DNA from: Poriferisodalis sp965221195
Lineage (GTDB): Bacteria > Actinomycetota > Acidimicrobiia > Acidimicrobiales > Poriferisodalaceae
Assembly: GCA_965221195.1 (NCBI GenBank)
Contig: OZ244864.1
Location: 2,232,001 to 2,296,000 of the forward strand
DNA: 64,000 nt
Direction of reading: 5' to 3'
Both the position numbers and the translations under genes were made by a program. This document shows, piece by piece, positions 31,521-39,989 of the stretch (the stretch's first letter is position 1; the number at the start of each line of letters is the position of its first letter). The notes beneath the pieces were generated by a model, which worked only from the letters and a program-made list of their open reading frames with translations, was not told the origin of the DNA and made no database searches.

Positions 31521-34063
31521 ATGCAATGAGTGAAACGTCATCTCCCACAGTTACAAGCTCCGACGCAGGTGGGACTGATTTTGCTGGGCCAAACTCGGCT
31601 GTACCAGATTTTGCTGGGCCAAACTCGGCTGTACCAGATTTTGCTGGGCCAGACTCGGCTGTACCAGATTTTGCTGGGCCAGACTTTGCTGGATTGGATG
31701 ACTTTGGAGCTAATGAGTCAACTGCGCAACCATCAGCCTTGAGCCAAGAACAGTTGGCAGCTTGGCGAGAGCGGTTCGCTGAAACCACTGGGCACCCGCC
31801 GGTTGGCCGCTCAACACCCGAAGGTATCGACATAGCACCGCTGTATACGGCATCTGATGTTGCCGATCTCTTCGGCACCAACGAACGCAGCACCCGCGAC
31901 GCCAGCGATAGTCGCCCCAGCACCTGCGACTCCAGCGGCAGCGACTCCAGCGGCAGCGACCCCAGCGACGCTGGACGCACTTACCTTGACGGCTACCCCG
32001 GGTTTGCTCCGTATCTGCGCGGCCCGTACCCGACGATGTACACCAGCCGGCCTTGGACTATCCGCCAGTACGCCGGCTTTTCCACCGCTGAAGACTCCAA
32101 CGCGTTCTATCGGCGCAACTTGGCTGCGGGCCAGCGCGGTCTATCGGTGGCGTTCGACCTCGCAACCCACCGGGGCTACGACTCTGACCACCCGAGAGTT
32201 ACCTCCGATGTGGGCATGGCAGGTGTAGCCATTGACTCCATTTTGGACATGCGCACGCTGTTTGACGGCATCCCACTTGATGACATGAGCGTGTCTATGA
32301 CAATGAACGGTGCTGTGCTGCCAGTTTTGGCGCTTTATGTAGTGGCCGCCGAAGAACAGGGTGTTTCACCTGCGCAGCTCACCGGGACCATCCAAAACGA
32401 CATCCTCAAAGAGTTCATGGTTCGTAATACCTACATCTACCCGCCGCAGCCTTCCATGAGGATCATCAGCGACATTTTCGAGTTCACCGCGGCTGAGATG
32501 CCCCGCTTTAACTCAATCTCAATCTCGGGCTATCACATGCAAGAAGCCGGAGCCACCGCCGATCTTGAACTCGGTTACACGCTCGCCGATGGTCTTGAAT
32601 ATCTGCGTTGTGGCATCGGCGCAGGGTTGAGCATTGACGATTTCGCTCCCCGCCTCAGCTTTTTTTGGGGCATCGGGATGGACTTCTTTACCGAGGTCGC
32701 CAAGTTGCGAGCCGCACGCTTGCTGTGGGCCAAGCTGGTTTCGGGCTTTGAACCGACCAACCCGCGGTCACTGTCGCTGCGGACGCACTGCCAAACCTCC
32801 GGCTGGTCGCTCACAGCGCAAGACCCCTACAACAACGTGGTGCGTACTTGCATTGAGGCGATGGCCGCTGTTGACGGTCACACTCAGAGCCTCCACACCA
32901 ACGCATTCGATGAGGCATTGGCTCTGCCGAGCGAAAACAGCGCCCGCATTGCGCGCAATACACAGCTGTTCCTCCAGCACGAAGCCGGTGCCACTCGGGT
33001 GATTGACCCGTGGGGTGGGAGCTACTACGTGGAGCGGCTCACTGCGGAACTAGCGCGGCGCGCAACCGAGCACATCGACGAGATTGAGCAGCTCGGCGGC
33101 ATGGCCAAAGCGCTAGAAGCTGGCATTCCCAAGATGCGCATAGAAGAAGCCGCTGCCCGCACCCAAGCCCGCATCGATACAGGCCATCGCACTGTCGTCG
33201 GGGTGAACAGGTTTCGCTCTGATCTCGACACAGAGGTAGACATTTTGCGAGTTGATAATGCTGAAGTGCGCGCCGCGCAGTTAGTGAAATTGGAACGTCT
33301 GCGCTCGCAGCGCGATGGCGAGGGGGTGCGTCGGTCGTTGGATGCGTTGCGTGAGGTGGCGCGCAGCGGCGAGGGCAACTTGCTGGCCGCGTCGGTGGAT
33401 GCGGCGCGCTGTTATGCCACTGTGGGCGAGATCAGTTCTGCTGTTGGGGACATCTTCGGGCGGCACACTGCACACATCCGCACAATCAGCGGCGTGTACG
33501 GAGGCGAGATGGCTGCCAGCAACTCGGGCAACTCGGGCAACTCGGGCACCGGCTCGGGCACTGGTGCCGGTGACGGTGCTGGTGACGGTGACAGTGACGG
33601 TAACGGGGCCAGCACTCCAGCAACGATTGATGCCGTCCGTACACGGACCGCTGCTTTCGGGGAACGCACGGGACGCAGACCGCGCATACTCATCGCCAAG
33701 ATGGGCCAAGACGGCCACGACCGAGGCCAAAAAGTTGTCGCTACTGCGTACGCCGACTTGGGCTTTGATGTGGACATCGGGCCGCTGTTCAGCACACCTG
33801 CTGAGACAGCCCGCCAAGCTGTCGAAAACGATGTGCATGTGGTGGGGGCATCGTCGCTGGCCGCAGGGCATCTCACGCTGGTGCCGGAACTGCGCGACGC
33901 TCTGGCCGAACTGGGCCGACCCGACATTTTGGTCGTCGTCGGGGGTGTTATCCCGCCGCAGGACTTCGACGCTCTGCGGGCCGCGGGTGCTGCTGCGATC
34001 TACCCGCCCGGCACTATTATCGCCGAAGCAGCAGCAGACTTGCTGAGTCTGCTTGAAGCCTGA
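31517..34063 (+). CDS. mutB: Methylmalonyl-CoA mutase, large (catalytic) subunit
   Basis: Catalytic subunit of methylmalonyl-CoA mutase. Barrel motifs include PYLRGPYPTMY, RQYAGFSTAEDSN, GYHMQEAGAT and a long conserved core; the C-terminal cobalamin domain has KMGQDGHDRG (from about residue 729), the usual lower-ligand motif, followed by VVGASSLAAGH. At 848 residues it is about 100 longer than usual. The extra length is in an N-terminal PDFAGPNSAV repeat (31577-31696), a Ser/Asp stretch near residue 125-150, and a Ser/Gly/Asp-rich linker before the B12 domain (near 33520-33620). The GTG at 31517 overlaps the mutA stop; an ATG at 31526 is the alternative start. No meaB follows; an APH-like gene does. 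Confidence 0.95.
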   Translation: MNAMSETSSPTVTSSDAGGTDFAGPNSAVPDFAGPNSAVPDFAGPDSAVPDFAGPDFAGLDDFGANESTAQPSALSQEQLAAWRERFAETTGHPPVGRSTPEGIDIAPLYTASDVADLFGTNERSTRDASDSRPSTCDSSGSDSSGSDPSDAGRTYLDGYPGFAPYLRGPYPTMYTSRPWTIRQYAGFSTAEDSNAFYRRNLAAGQRGLSVAFDLATHRGYDSDHPRVTSDVGMAGVAIDSILDMRTLFDGIPLDDMSVSMTMNGAVLPVLALYVVAAEEQGVSPAQLTGTIQNDILKEFMVRNTYIYPPQPSMRIISDIFEFTAAEMPRFNSISISGYHMQEAGATADLELGYTLADGLEYLRCGIGAGLSIDDFAPRLSFFWGIGMDFFTEVAKLRAARLLWAKLVSGFEPTNPRSLSLRTHCQTSGWSLTAQDPYNNVVRTCIEAMAAVDGHTQSLHTNAFDEALALPSENSARIARNTQLFLQHEAGATRVIDPWGGSYYVERLTAELARRATEHIDEIEQLGGMAKALEAGIPKMRIEEAAARTQARIDTGHRTVVGVNRFRSDLDTEVDILRVDNAEVRAAQLVKLERLRSQRDGEGVRRSLDALREVARSGEGNLLAASVDAARCYATVGEISSAVGDIFGRHTAHIRTISGVYGGEMAASNSGNSGNSGTGSGTGAGDGAGDGDSDGNGASTPATIDAVRTRTAAFGERTGRRPRILIAKMGQDGHDRGQKVVATAYADLGFDVDIGPLFSTPAETARQAVENDVHVVGASSLAAGHLTLVPELRDALAELGRPDILVVVGGVIPPQDFDALRAAGAAAIYPPGTIIAEAAADLLSLLEA
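31577..31696. repeat. 30-bp coding minisatellite at the mutB N-terminus
   Basis: GATTTTGCTGGGCCAAACTC plus ten further bases forms a 30-bp unit repeated about four times, encoding PDFAGPNSAV-type decapeptides ahead of the conserved enzyme. Units differ by single bases only. Confidence 0.9.
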
Positions 34064-34079
34064 CACCAAGCGTTCCGAC

Positions 34080-35756
34080 ATGCCGACTACTGGCTCCCCT
34101 GCCACTGGCTTCCCTACGTCGGCCTGTTTTGAGGCGCTCGATGTGGTTGTCCGACGTGAGATCGCCGACTGCGCCCGCCTAGACAGCGTCGAACGGCTAA
34201 GCGGCGGCGCCAGCATGGAAACGTACCGACTGCGCTGTCGCCGCGCGTCAAACACCGACGCTGTCTTCGATATTTGCCTGCGCCGAGCGCCCGACGGCGA
34301 AGACCGCGAAGATGAAAGAGCCACCGGCATCGAAGCTGAAGCGATGTGCATGAGCGTTGCACGCTCAGTCGGTGTTCCCGAGCCTGCGGTGCTGTACGTG
34401 CTGGCGGCTACAGACGGCATCGGTGCCGGGTTTTTGATGGAATGGCTCGACGGCGTGACCTTGGGCGCTCGCATCGTCCGGGCACCCGAGCTGGCCAAAG
34501 TCCGTTCGGGCTTAGCGTTTCGATGCGGACAAGAGATGGCGCGCATTCACGGCATCGATCTTCATTCGAGCGGACTCAACGGCGTGCTCCGCCGGGTTGA
34601 TCCGACCGATTATCTCGCGGAAACATGGGAGCGCTACCAAGAAATGCCCACCCCGCAGCCGATGATCGACTTCGCGGGTCGGTGGCTGGCCACCCAGCTA
34701 GAAGGGAGCGAACCGGCCGAGCCGACGCTGGTTCACAACGACTTCCGCAACGGCAACGTCATGATAGACCCCGAAGCTGGCCTCATAGCCGTGCTCGACT
34801 GGGAAACCGCCCACATCGGCGATCCGATGCGCGATTTAGGCTGGATATGCACAAACTCGTGGCGGTTCGGCCAGCGACATCTGCCGGTTGGCGGCTTCGG
34901 CCTCTACGAAGACCTGTTCACTGGCTATGAAGACATCTCAGGCATCGCTCCCGATCCCGAGCGGGTGCGGTACTGGGAGGTGTTTGGCTCGTTCTGGTGG
35001 GCGGTGGGCTGTCTTTCTATGGCGGATCGTTACCGGAGAGGGTCCGACGCCACCGTGGAACGGCCCGGCATCGGCCGACGCAGCTCTGAGTGCCAGCTCG
35101 ACTGCGTGAACCTCATCATTGCCGGAGAGGTTGAGTTTTTGCCCGCTGTGGCCGAGTTGGGCCTGCTCACCGCCGGCAACGACGGTCGGCCGCGCACCGC
35201 CGGCGAAGCGGCCGAAGCTGGCGGTGACATGCCGAGAATCGACGAACTACTGGAGAGCGTTCGCGATTTTCTCACTGGTGAGGTTCGCGGTTCCACGCAG
35301 GGGCGCACCAGTTTTTTGGCACTCGTAGCAGCCAACTCGGTTGACATCGCACTACGAGAGAGATTGATCGGCCCTGAACTGAGACGCTATGAACTGGAAC
35401 GGCTCACGGCGCTAGTCGGCGATGAACTAAATGCTGCTGGCTCACGCCAGCACGAACTAAATGCTGCTGGCTCACGCCAGCACGAACTAAATGCTGCTGG
35501 CTCACGCCAGCACGAACTAAATGCTGCTGGCTCACGCCAGCACGATGAACTGTCGGCACGGTTGGATACGACGAGCGACGCTGCGGTAGCCGACCGAGTC
35601 ACGGCTCTGCGTTGGAAGCTCGTTGCGGCGCTGCGCGATGGCACCATGCCGCTTGATGAGCCCGGTCTAGCGGAGTACCTGCGTACCTCGGTCGCGCACC
35701 AAGTGGCGATCGATCAGCCCAGATACTCGGCATTCCGTCACATCGCCGGCCTGTAA
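34080..35756 (+). CDS. APH-family phosphotransferase with C-terminal DUF6285-like domain
   Basis: About 558 residues from the ATG at 34080; an in-frame TTG at 34053 overlaps mutB and is less likely. The N-terminal kinase-like domain has HNDFRNGN (near 218, HxDxxxxN catalytic loop) and LDWETAHIGDP (near 240, metal-binding Asp), as in aminoglycoside-phosphotransferase/ACAD10-like proteins often found near acyl-CoA enzymes. The C-terminal part (from ~385) resembles DUF6285, a small helical domain commonly fused or adjacent to such kinases. Inside it, residues 449-488 are four tandem ELNAAGSRQH units. Position after mutAB suggests a role in acyl-CoA or short-chain acid metabolism, but the substrate is unknown; antibiotic resistance is not implied. 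Confidence 0.8.
   Translation: MPTTGSPATGFPTSACFEALDVVVRREIADCARLDSVERLSGGASMETYRLRCRRASNTDAVFDICLRRAPDGEDREDERATGIEAEAMCMSVARSVGVPEPAVLYVLAATDGIGAGFLMEWLDGVTLGARIVRAPELAKVRSGLAFRCGQEMARIHGIDLHSSGLNGVLRRVDPTDYLAETWERYQEMPTPQPMIDFAGRWLATQLEGSEPAEPTLVHNDFRNGNVMIDPEAGLIAVLDWETAHIGDPMRDLGWICTNSWRFGQRHLPVGGFGLYEDLFTGYEDISGIAPDPERVRYWEVFGSFWWAVGCLSMADRYRRGSDATVERPGIGRRSSECQLDCVNLIIAGEVEFLPAVAELGLLTAGNDGRPRTAGEAAEAGGDMPRIDELLESVRDFLTGEVRGSTQGRTSFLALVAANSVDIALRERLIGPELRRYELERLTALVGDELNAAGSRQHELNAAGSRQHELNAAGSRQHELNAAGSRQHDELSARLDTTSDAAVADRVTALRWKLVAALRDGTMPLDEPGLAEYLRTSVAHQVAIDQPRYSAFRHIAGL
35424..35543. repeat. 30-bp coding repeat x4 carrying the leuS-type hairpin
   Basis: Four identical 30-bp units, GAACTAAATGC followed by a hairpin core TGCTGGCTCACGCCAGCA overlapping by one TGC, and a final C. 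Read in frame they give ELNAAGSRQH four times. The 18-base hairpin core is the same sequence as in the array at 26033-26316, 9 kb away, where it is non-coding. Confidence 0.92.
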
Positions 35757-35789
35757 CACTGGGCCTGTAACACTGGGCCTGTGATACTG
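35748..35789. repeat. 14-bp tandem repeat x3 anchored on a stop codon
   Basis: GGCCTGTAACACTG occurs twice and GGCCTGTGATACTG once, in a row. The first unit holds the last codons and TAA stop of the phosphotransferase gene; the other two lie directly after it, before glnS. Confidence 0.92.
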
Positions 35790-35834
35790 CCAGAGACTCA
35801 GTGTGCCAGTGTCGTTGCGCCATACGATGGCGAG

Positions 35835-37601
35835 ATGGCATCAAACGACAACCGTCGCAGCCCGCCTCCGGCGCCAGATGGAGGCAGTGGGGACAGCAGG
35901 GGCAGCGGGCGCGACTTCATCCGTGAACTCGTTGTTGCCGACACAGCCTCGAAGCGGTTCGGGGGCCGCGTCCAGACACGCTTTCCGCCTGAGCCGAACG
36001 GATATCTCCACATTGGCCATGCGAAGGCCATCTGCTTGGACTTCACCGTTGCAGCAGAGTTCGGTGGGCGTTGCTTCCTCCGATTCGACGACACGAACCC
36101 TGCCACCGAAAGTCCCGAGTACGTAGACGCCATCATCGAGGATGTGAGGTGGCTCGGTTTTGAGCCCCAAGAGATTCGTTTTGCCTCCGACTACTTCGAT
36201 CAGCTCTACGAATGGGCGGAGTTGCTGATCGGCGAAGGGTTGGCCTACGTAGACGATCAAGATGCCGAAGCCATATCTGTGGGACGCGGTGGGTTCGGCC
36301 GACCTGGCACAAACAGTCCGTTCCGGGACCGTTCGGCATCGCAGAATCTGCGTCTGTTTCGCGAAATGGCAGCCGGTCAGCATCTTGAAGGCAGCCGGGT
36401 ACTGCGGGCCCGCATCGACATGACGCACGAGAACATGCAGCTGCGAGACCCGGTGATGTACCGCATACGTCACCGGCACCACTACCGACAAGGCGACCGT
36501 TGGTGCATCTATCCCACCTACGACTGGGCGCACGGGACAGCAGACGCAATCGAAGGTGTCACGCATTCGCTGTGTACGTTGGAGTTCCGCGACAACAGGG
36601 CGCTATACGACTGGTTCTTGGACCGCCTGCCCACCGAGAATCTTGGCCACGAAGGTGATCGTCCTTATCAGACCGAGTTCGCCCGGCTGGAGCTAACACA
36701 CACAGTTACCTCCAAACGGTTGCTGCGCAAGCTGGTAGAAGACCGTCTAGTGCAGGGCTGGGACGATCCCCGACTACCCACGCTCAGAGCTCTGCGTCGG
36801 CGCGGCTTTCCGCCGAAAGCGATCCGCGAATTCTGCTCGTTCATTGGCGTGGCCCGTACCAACAGCCGCCACGCTCCAGAGCTGCTCGAATCGTTCGTGC
36901 GCACCGAGTTGAATGCTGTCGCCCCGCGACGGATGGCGGTGCTGCGTCCCTTGAAGCTCGTCATCACCAACTGGCCCAGCGACGACGAAGGCCGGCCTGT
37001 CATTGAGTACCCCGAAGCTGTCAACAATCCTGAAGATCCCGACGCCGGCACTCGGCCGGTGCCCTTTGGTGGCACGCTTTGGATAGAAAAAGACGACTTC
37101 CGGCTTGAAGCGCCACCGAAGTTTTTCCGGCTGACACCGGGCCGAGAAGTCAGGCTGCGCGCCGGCTATTTTGTTCGATGCACCAACGCTTTGACCGACA
37201 GCGACGGCAATGTGATGGAGGTGCATTGCACCTACGACCCGCAGACCCGAGGCGGACAGGCACCCGACGGACGCAAAGTCAAAGCCACGATCCACTGGGT
37301 GAGCGAGCAGCACGCCGTGCCGATCACTGCTGTTCTCTATGAGCGTCTCTTTGACGCGGAGCTAGCTGGCGAACGCACCGGCGACCCGCTCGATGACCTG
37401 CGTCGGGACTCGCGGGAAGTGCTTTCTGCTGTAGCTGAGCCTGCGATCAGCGACATCGGGCCAGGCGAAACGGTTCAGTTTGAACGCATCGGCTATTTCT
37501 GCGCCGACGGTGAATCTGAGGGTCTGTTTCACCGCACTGTCGGGCTGCGCGACGAATGGGCCAACATTCAAAAGCGCCAGCAGCAGGGCACACAGACTTG
37601 A
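35835..37601 (+). CDS. glnS: Glutamine-tRNA ligase
   Basis: Attaches glutamine to tRNA-Gln directly. About 588 residues from the ATG at 35835, which has GATGGCGAG just upstream; a longer frame from 35781 adds a non-conserved leader. The class I motifs are PPEPNGYLHIGH (HIGH near residue 59-62) and VTSKRLLRKLV (KMSKS type, near 292). The SDYFDQLYEWAELLI and IYPTYDWAHG stretches and the C-terminal beta-barrel anticodon-binding region (VMEVHCTYDP, KVKATIHWVS) are typical of GlnRS rather than GluRS. Many actinobacteria lack GlnRS and make Gln-tRNA by amidation, so its presence suggests horizontal acquisition. The gene ends in a 16-bp tandem array. Confidence 0.95.
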   Translation: MASNDNRRSPPPAPDGGSGDSRGSGRDFIRELVVADTASKRFGGRVQTRFPPEPNGYLHIGHAKAICLDFTVAAEFGGRCFLRFDDTNPATESPEYVDAIIEDVRWLGFEPQEIRFASDYFDQLYEWAELLIGEGLAYVDDQDAEAISVGRGGFGRPGTNSPFRDRSASQNLRLFREMAAGQHLEGSRVLRARIDMTHENMQLRDPVMYRIRHRHHYRQGDRWCIYPTYDWAHGTADAIEGVTHSLCTLEFRDNRALYDWFLDRLPTENLGHEGDRPYQTEFARLELTHTVTSKRLLRKLVEDRLVQGWDDPRLPTLRALRRRGFPPKAIREFCSFIGVARTNSRHAPELLESFVRTELNAVAPRRMAVLRPLKLVITNWPSDDEGRPVIEYPEAVNNPEDPDAGTRPVPFGGTLWIEKDDFRLEAPPKFFRLTPGREVRLRAGYFVRCTNALTDSDGNVMEVHCTYDPQTRGGQAPDGRKVKATIHWVSEQHAVPITAVLYERLFDAELAGERTGDPLDDLRRDSREVLSAVAEPAISDIGPGETVQFERIGYFCADGESEGLFHRTVGLRDEWANIQKRQQQGTQT

Positions 37602-37665
37602 GGGCACACCGGATTGAGGGCACACAGACTTGTGGCGCACCGGGCTCTAGGGCACAGACTTACCA
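37586..37665. repeat. 16-bp tandem repeat x5 anchored on the glnS stop
   Basis: Five 16-bp units of the type GGGCACACAGACTTGA start at 37586, 37602, 37618, 37634 and 37650. The first unit is the end of glnS including its TGA. The last unit overlaps the stop of the convergent nitroreductase gene, so both gene ends lie in the array. Confidence 0.9.
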
Positions 37666-38421
37666 GTGACCCAGCCAGCGCCCTCCATGCACTACGGGTC
37701 GGCTTGCTGCAGGGGTGCCTGTATTTGGGGGGCTGGTCGCTGGGGGGATGGTCGCTGGGGGGCCTTCATCTGGGTGGTCTTCTGGGTGGCTGTGGGACTG
37801 TTTGAGGCTTATCAGCGGTCGTCGTGGCCGGTTCTGGCTGGCAGCCGGACCGCTCGCTGTCTCCGCGGCCCGGTCCGGCCATCCCAACGCGATCACCCCT
37901 ACGGCTTCGTGGGCGGTCGGCACACCGAGCGCGGCTGCCACAGCAGGGGCGTGATTGAACATACCGAAGAACAACACGCCGAGTCCTTCGTCGATCGCGG
38001 CGTACTGCAGCGCCATTGCGGCAAAAGACGCGTCCACAATCCAGTACGGCACAGGCCAAGCATCTGCGCCCGAACCCAGCCCGCGGGGCTGCTTATCTGC
38101 CTCGCTGGGCTGCTTATCTGGCTCCCCATAGCGTTTGATGTACGCCGTCGGGTCCGCCCAGACGGTGATGAGAACCGGGCAAGCCAACAACGAAGTCCAG
38201 CGAAAGCTTTCTCGACGATCAGCGGGCAATGCGACATCCCAGTAACGAGCCGTCTCGTTAGGCCCACGCAGCACCACAAAGTCGAACCCTTGTGAGTTGC
38301 CTGCCGACGGCACCCGACGCGCCGTGTCGAGCACACGCTGAAGCACAACGTCATCTAGAGATTCATTCAAAAAATGTCGAGTCATTTTGCGGCGGCGAGC
38401 GAGATCGCCGAATGCCGACAT
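37660..38421 (-). CDS. Nitroreductase-family flavoprotein with repeat-derived tail
   Basis: About 253 residues from the ATG at 38421; a TTG at 38430 would add three. The first 200 residues fit the FMN-dependent nitroreductase fold: an N-terminal RRRKMTRHF stretch with the FMN-phosphate-binding Arg pattern, VPSAGNSQGFDFVV, and the C-terminal GLGVLFFGMF and AVGVIALGWP motifs. Substrate unknown; members reduce nitro compounds, quinones, flavins or halogenated aromatics. The last ~50 residues are Pro/Thr/Gly/His-rich and repetitive (PPATIPPATSPP type), lie in repeat DNA and are not part of the family; they look like reading frame extended into a minisatellite. It starts 15 bp after the stop of the gene upstream, so the two are probably co-transcribed. 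Confidence 0.85.
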   Translation of the reverse strand: MSAFGDLARRRKMTRHFLNESLDDVVLQRVLDTARRVPSAGNSQGFDFVVLRGPNETARYWDVALPADRRESFRWTSLLACPVLITVWADPTAYIKRYGEPDKQPSEADKQPRGLGSGADAWPVPYWIVDASFAAMALQYAAIDEGLGVLFFGMFNHAPAVAAALGVPTAHEAVGVIALGWPDRAAETASGPAASQNRPRRPLISLKQSHSHPEDHPDEGPPATIPPATSPPNTGTPAASRPVVHGGRWLGHW

Positions 38422-38435
38422 CACAGGCAAAGGTG

Positions 38436-39101
38436 TTACAGCAGTTTTGCGAGGTTTTCCCGGCTGGCCCAGCCGAACGCAATCAGTGCATCGCCGTTGG
38501 CCGTGTCGAACTCATCGAACAGATCGACCAAGGCCGGATCAAGTTTTTGAGGCTGGGCTGCCGTGTGGTTCAGCACAAACGACGGTCCGCCGTTGCCGTA
38601 CACCTTGAACTCGCGGGCCTTGTAGTCGCCTCGCACGTCGAAGCGTTTAGCCAAACGTCGCCCCCAAGCGCGGTCTTCGCCGTTTGGTTCATAGCCAGGA
38701 CGGGGCACCACCCGATCAAGCGACTTAAAAGCAGTAAAGGCAGCCGCGTCGGCCATCTGACAGGCGATCAGTACATCCTCATCGGGGAACGCGAGGACTG
38801 CACGGCGGAGCTGGTCGGTCACTAGCGCGCGCAGGGCGCTGTCGCGGCGCGCTGAGCGGCGTGTAGCTCCGGCGCCTATCAGCACAGTCGGATCGCCTCC
38901 CACGCGCTCAAGCGTGCAGAAGCCGTACGCAGCCAACTTGGCGCCGTCTCGCACGAGTGTGACAAGTACCCAAGCGTCGCGTTGTGTTGTGAGGTGTTCG
39001 GCATTGAAATGCACGTTCTCACCGGTGACTAGTTCGGCCATTTCGGATATCTCGGTATCGGTCAATGCCGTGCAATCTTTGGTTTCTGCCTCAAGTGCCA
39101 T
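38436..39101 (-). CDS. Conserved protein of unknown function, GNAT-like appearance
   Basis: About 221 residues. I chose the ATG at 39101 because GGGAGGGAAG lies at ribosome-binding distance; a longer frame to 39161 only adds a repeat-derived leader. I do not recognise a family with certainty. The pattern of an N-terminal acidic helix, a central beta-rich stretch (AWVLVTLVRDGAKLAAYGF), a basic loop ATRRSARRDSALRALV and a following helix is reminiscent of an N-acetyltransferase fold with the loop as the CoA-binding site, but no clear Q/RxxGxG/A motif is present. It has no signal peptide or membrane segment, so it is probably cytoplasmic. It precedes the nitroreductase gene in the same direction. 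Confidence 0.65.
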   Translation of the reverse strand: MALEAETKDCTALTDTEISEMAELVTGENVHFNAEHLTTQRDAWVLVTLVRDGAKLAAYGFCTLERVGGDPTVLIGAGATRRSARRDSALRALVTDQLRRAVLAFPDEDVLIACQMADAAAFTAFKSLDRVVPRPGYEPNGEDRAWGRRLAKRFDVRGDYKAREFKVYGNGGPSFVLNHTAAQPQKLDPALVDLFDEFDTANGDALIAFGWASRENLAKLL

Positions 39102-39236
39102 GTGATCTTCCCTCCCTGCTGTACACGCTGCTGTACGCGCTGCTGTACATGTTGACCGCACCCTTCACACCGCAGCTGGGCAGCCCTCCCCTCCCCCTCG
39201 CCGAGGAGATTCGTCGATCGCAGGGCATCTGCCCGT

Positions 39237-39800
39237 TCATAGGTAGACCCCAGTACGGCTCGGGGCTTGCTCAGAACTTGGCTGTGCAGCGGCTTCGAGG
39301 GCTGGGCCTCGCATACTTCGCAGTTGACGTTCTGCCATCATCTGCTGGGCTGATACTGCTGCTTGGATGCCATGGAATAGTCCTTCAAGCCAGCCCACGA
39401 GCTGCGCTTGGGCAATGCGCAGTTCAGGACCCGACGGAATGTCGTCGTCGAAGGCAAGCGCAAGCCGATGCAGCTCCTCAGCGAGCGGTTCTGACACGGC
39501 CGTTGCCAATTCTTCGACCGACAGGTTGTACACGTCACGCATGCGGTCGCGCCCTGCCTCGTCGAGTTCGGCGTGGCGCACTTCTTCAAGCAACTTGCGG
39601 ACCATCCCGCCGATACGCATCAGCTTGGCTGGCTCTGGCACAAATGTGTCGTCGGTGTCGTCGGCGTCGTCGTGGAAATTGTCGGACTGGTCAAAGCCGC
39701 CGGAGTCGCCGGAACTGCGAGATCTGCTGCCTAGCAGTTCTCCCTGTTCAGGCTGTTGTGCCGAGTCGTGCGTTGAGTCGTGTGCTGGATTGCCGACCAT
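39237..39800 (-). CDS. bpa: Bacterial proteasome activator (Bpa/PafE-like)
   Basis: About 187 residues from the ATG at 39800; a longer frame begins at 39878. The family core begins at PAKLMRIGGMVRKLLEEVR and continues through LHRLALAFDDDIPS and AQLVGWLEGLFHGIQAA, long helices that in the mycobacterial protein form a dodecameric ring. The C-terminus is GVYL, matching the Gly-Gln-Tyr-Leu tail that docks into the 20S proteasome alpha ring and opens its gate without ATP. The N-terminal ~75 residues are Ser/Asp-rich and probably disordered. Bpa is found in proteasome-bearing actinobacteria, so the gene is a good lineage marker. No prcBA or mpa is in the window. Confidence 0.85.
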   Translation of the reverse strand: MVGNPAHDSTHDSAQQPEQGELLGSRSRSSGDSGGFDQSDNFHDDADDTDDTFVPEPAKLMRIGGMVRKLLEEVRHAELDEAGRDRMRDVYNLSVEELATAVSEPLAEELHRLALAFDDDIPSGPELRIAQAQLVGWLEGLFHGIQAAVSAQQMMAERQLRSMRGPALEAAAQPSSEQAPSRTGVYL

Positions 39801-39989
39801 CGTTCTAGAGGCTATCTCATAATCGCGCGCGTTCGCCCTGCGAGCCAGCGGCACAGCGCCACCTTGTCGACCCCACAACCCACGAATCGGCCAAAGTGCA
39901 AAAACCGGCCAAAACCGCAGGTCAGGGGGATTCTGAGGCGGATATCAAAGCCAGAGACCGGAGGTAGCAAGTTGGAGTCGCGCAGGCGG

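Noticed and set aside
34080..35756. Aminoglycoside-resistance gene
   Set aside because: The kinase-like motifs are shared by a broad family; the fusion to a DUF6285-like domain and the place after mutAB argue for a metabolic role.
39102..39161. N-terminal extension of the unknown gene at 38436-39101
   Set aside because: The extension encodes a repeat of Cys/Thr/Ala from short GCTGTACA repeats; a strong ribosome-binding site precedes the ATG at 39101.
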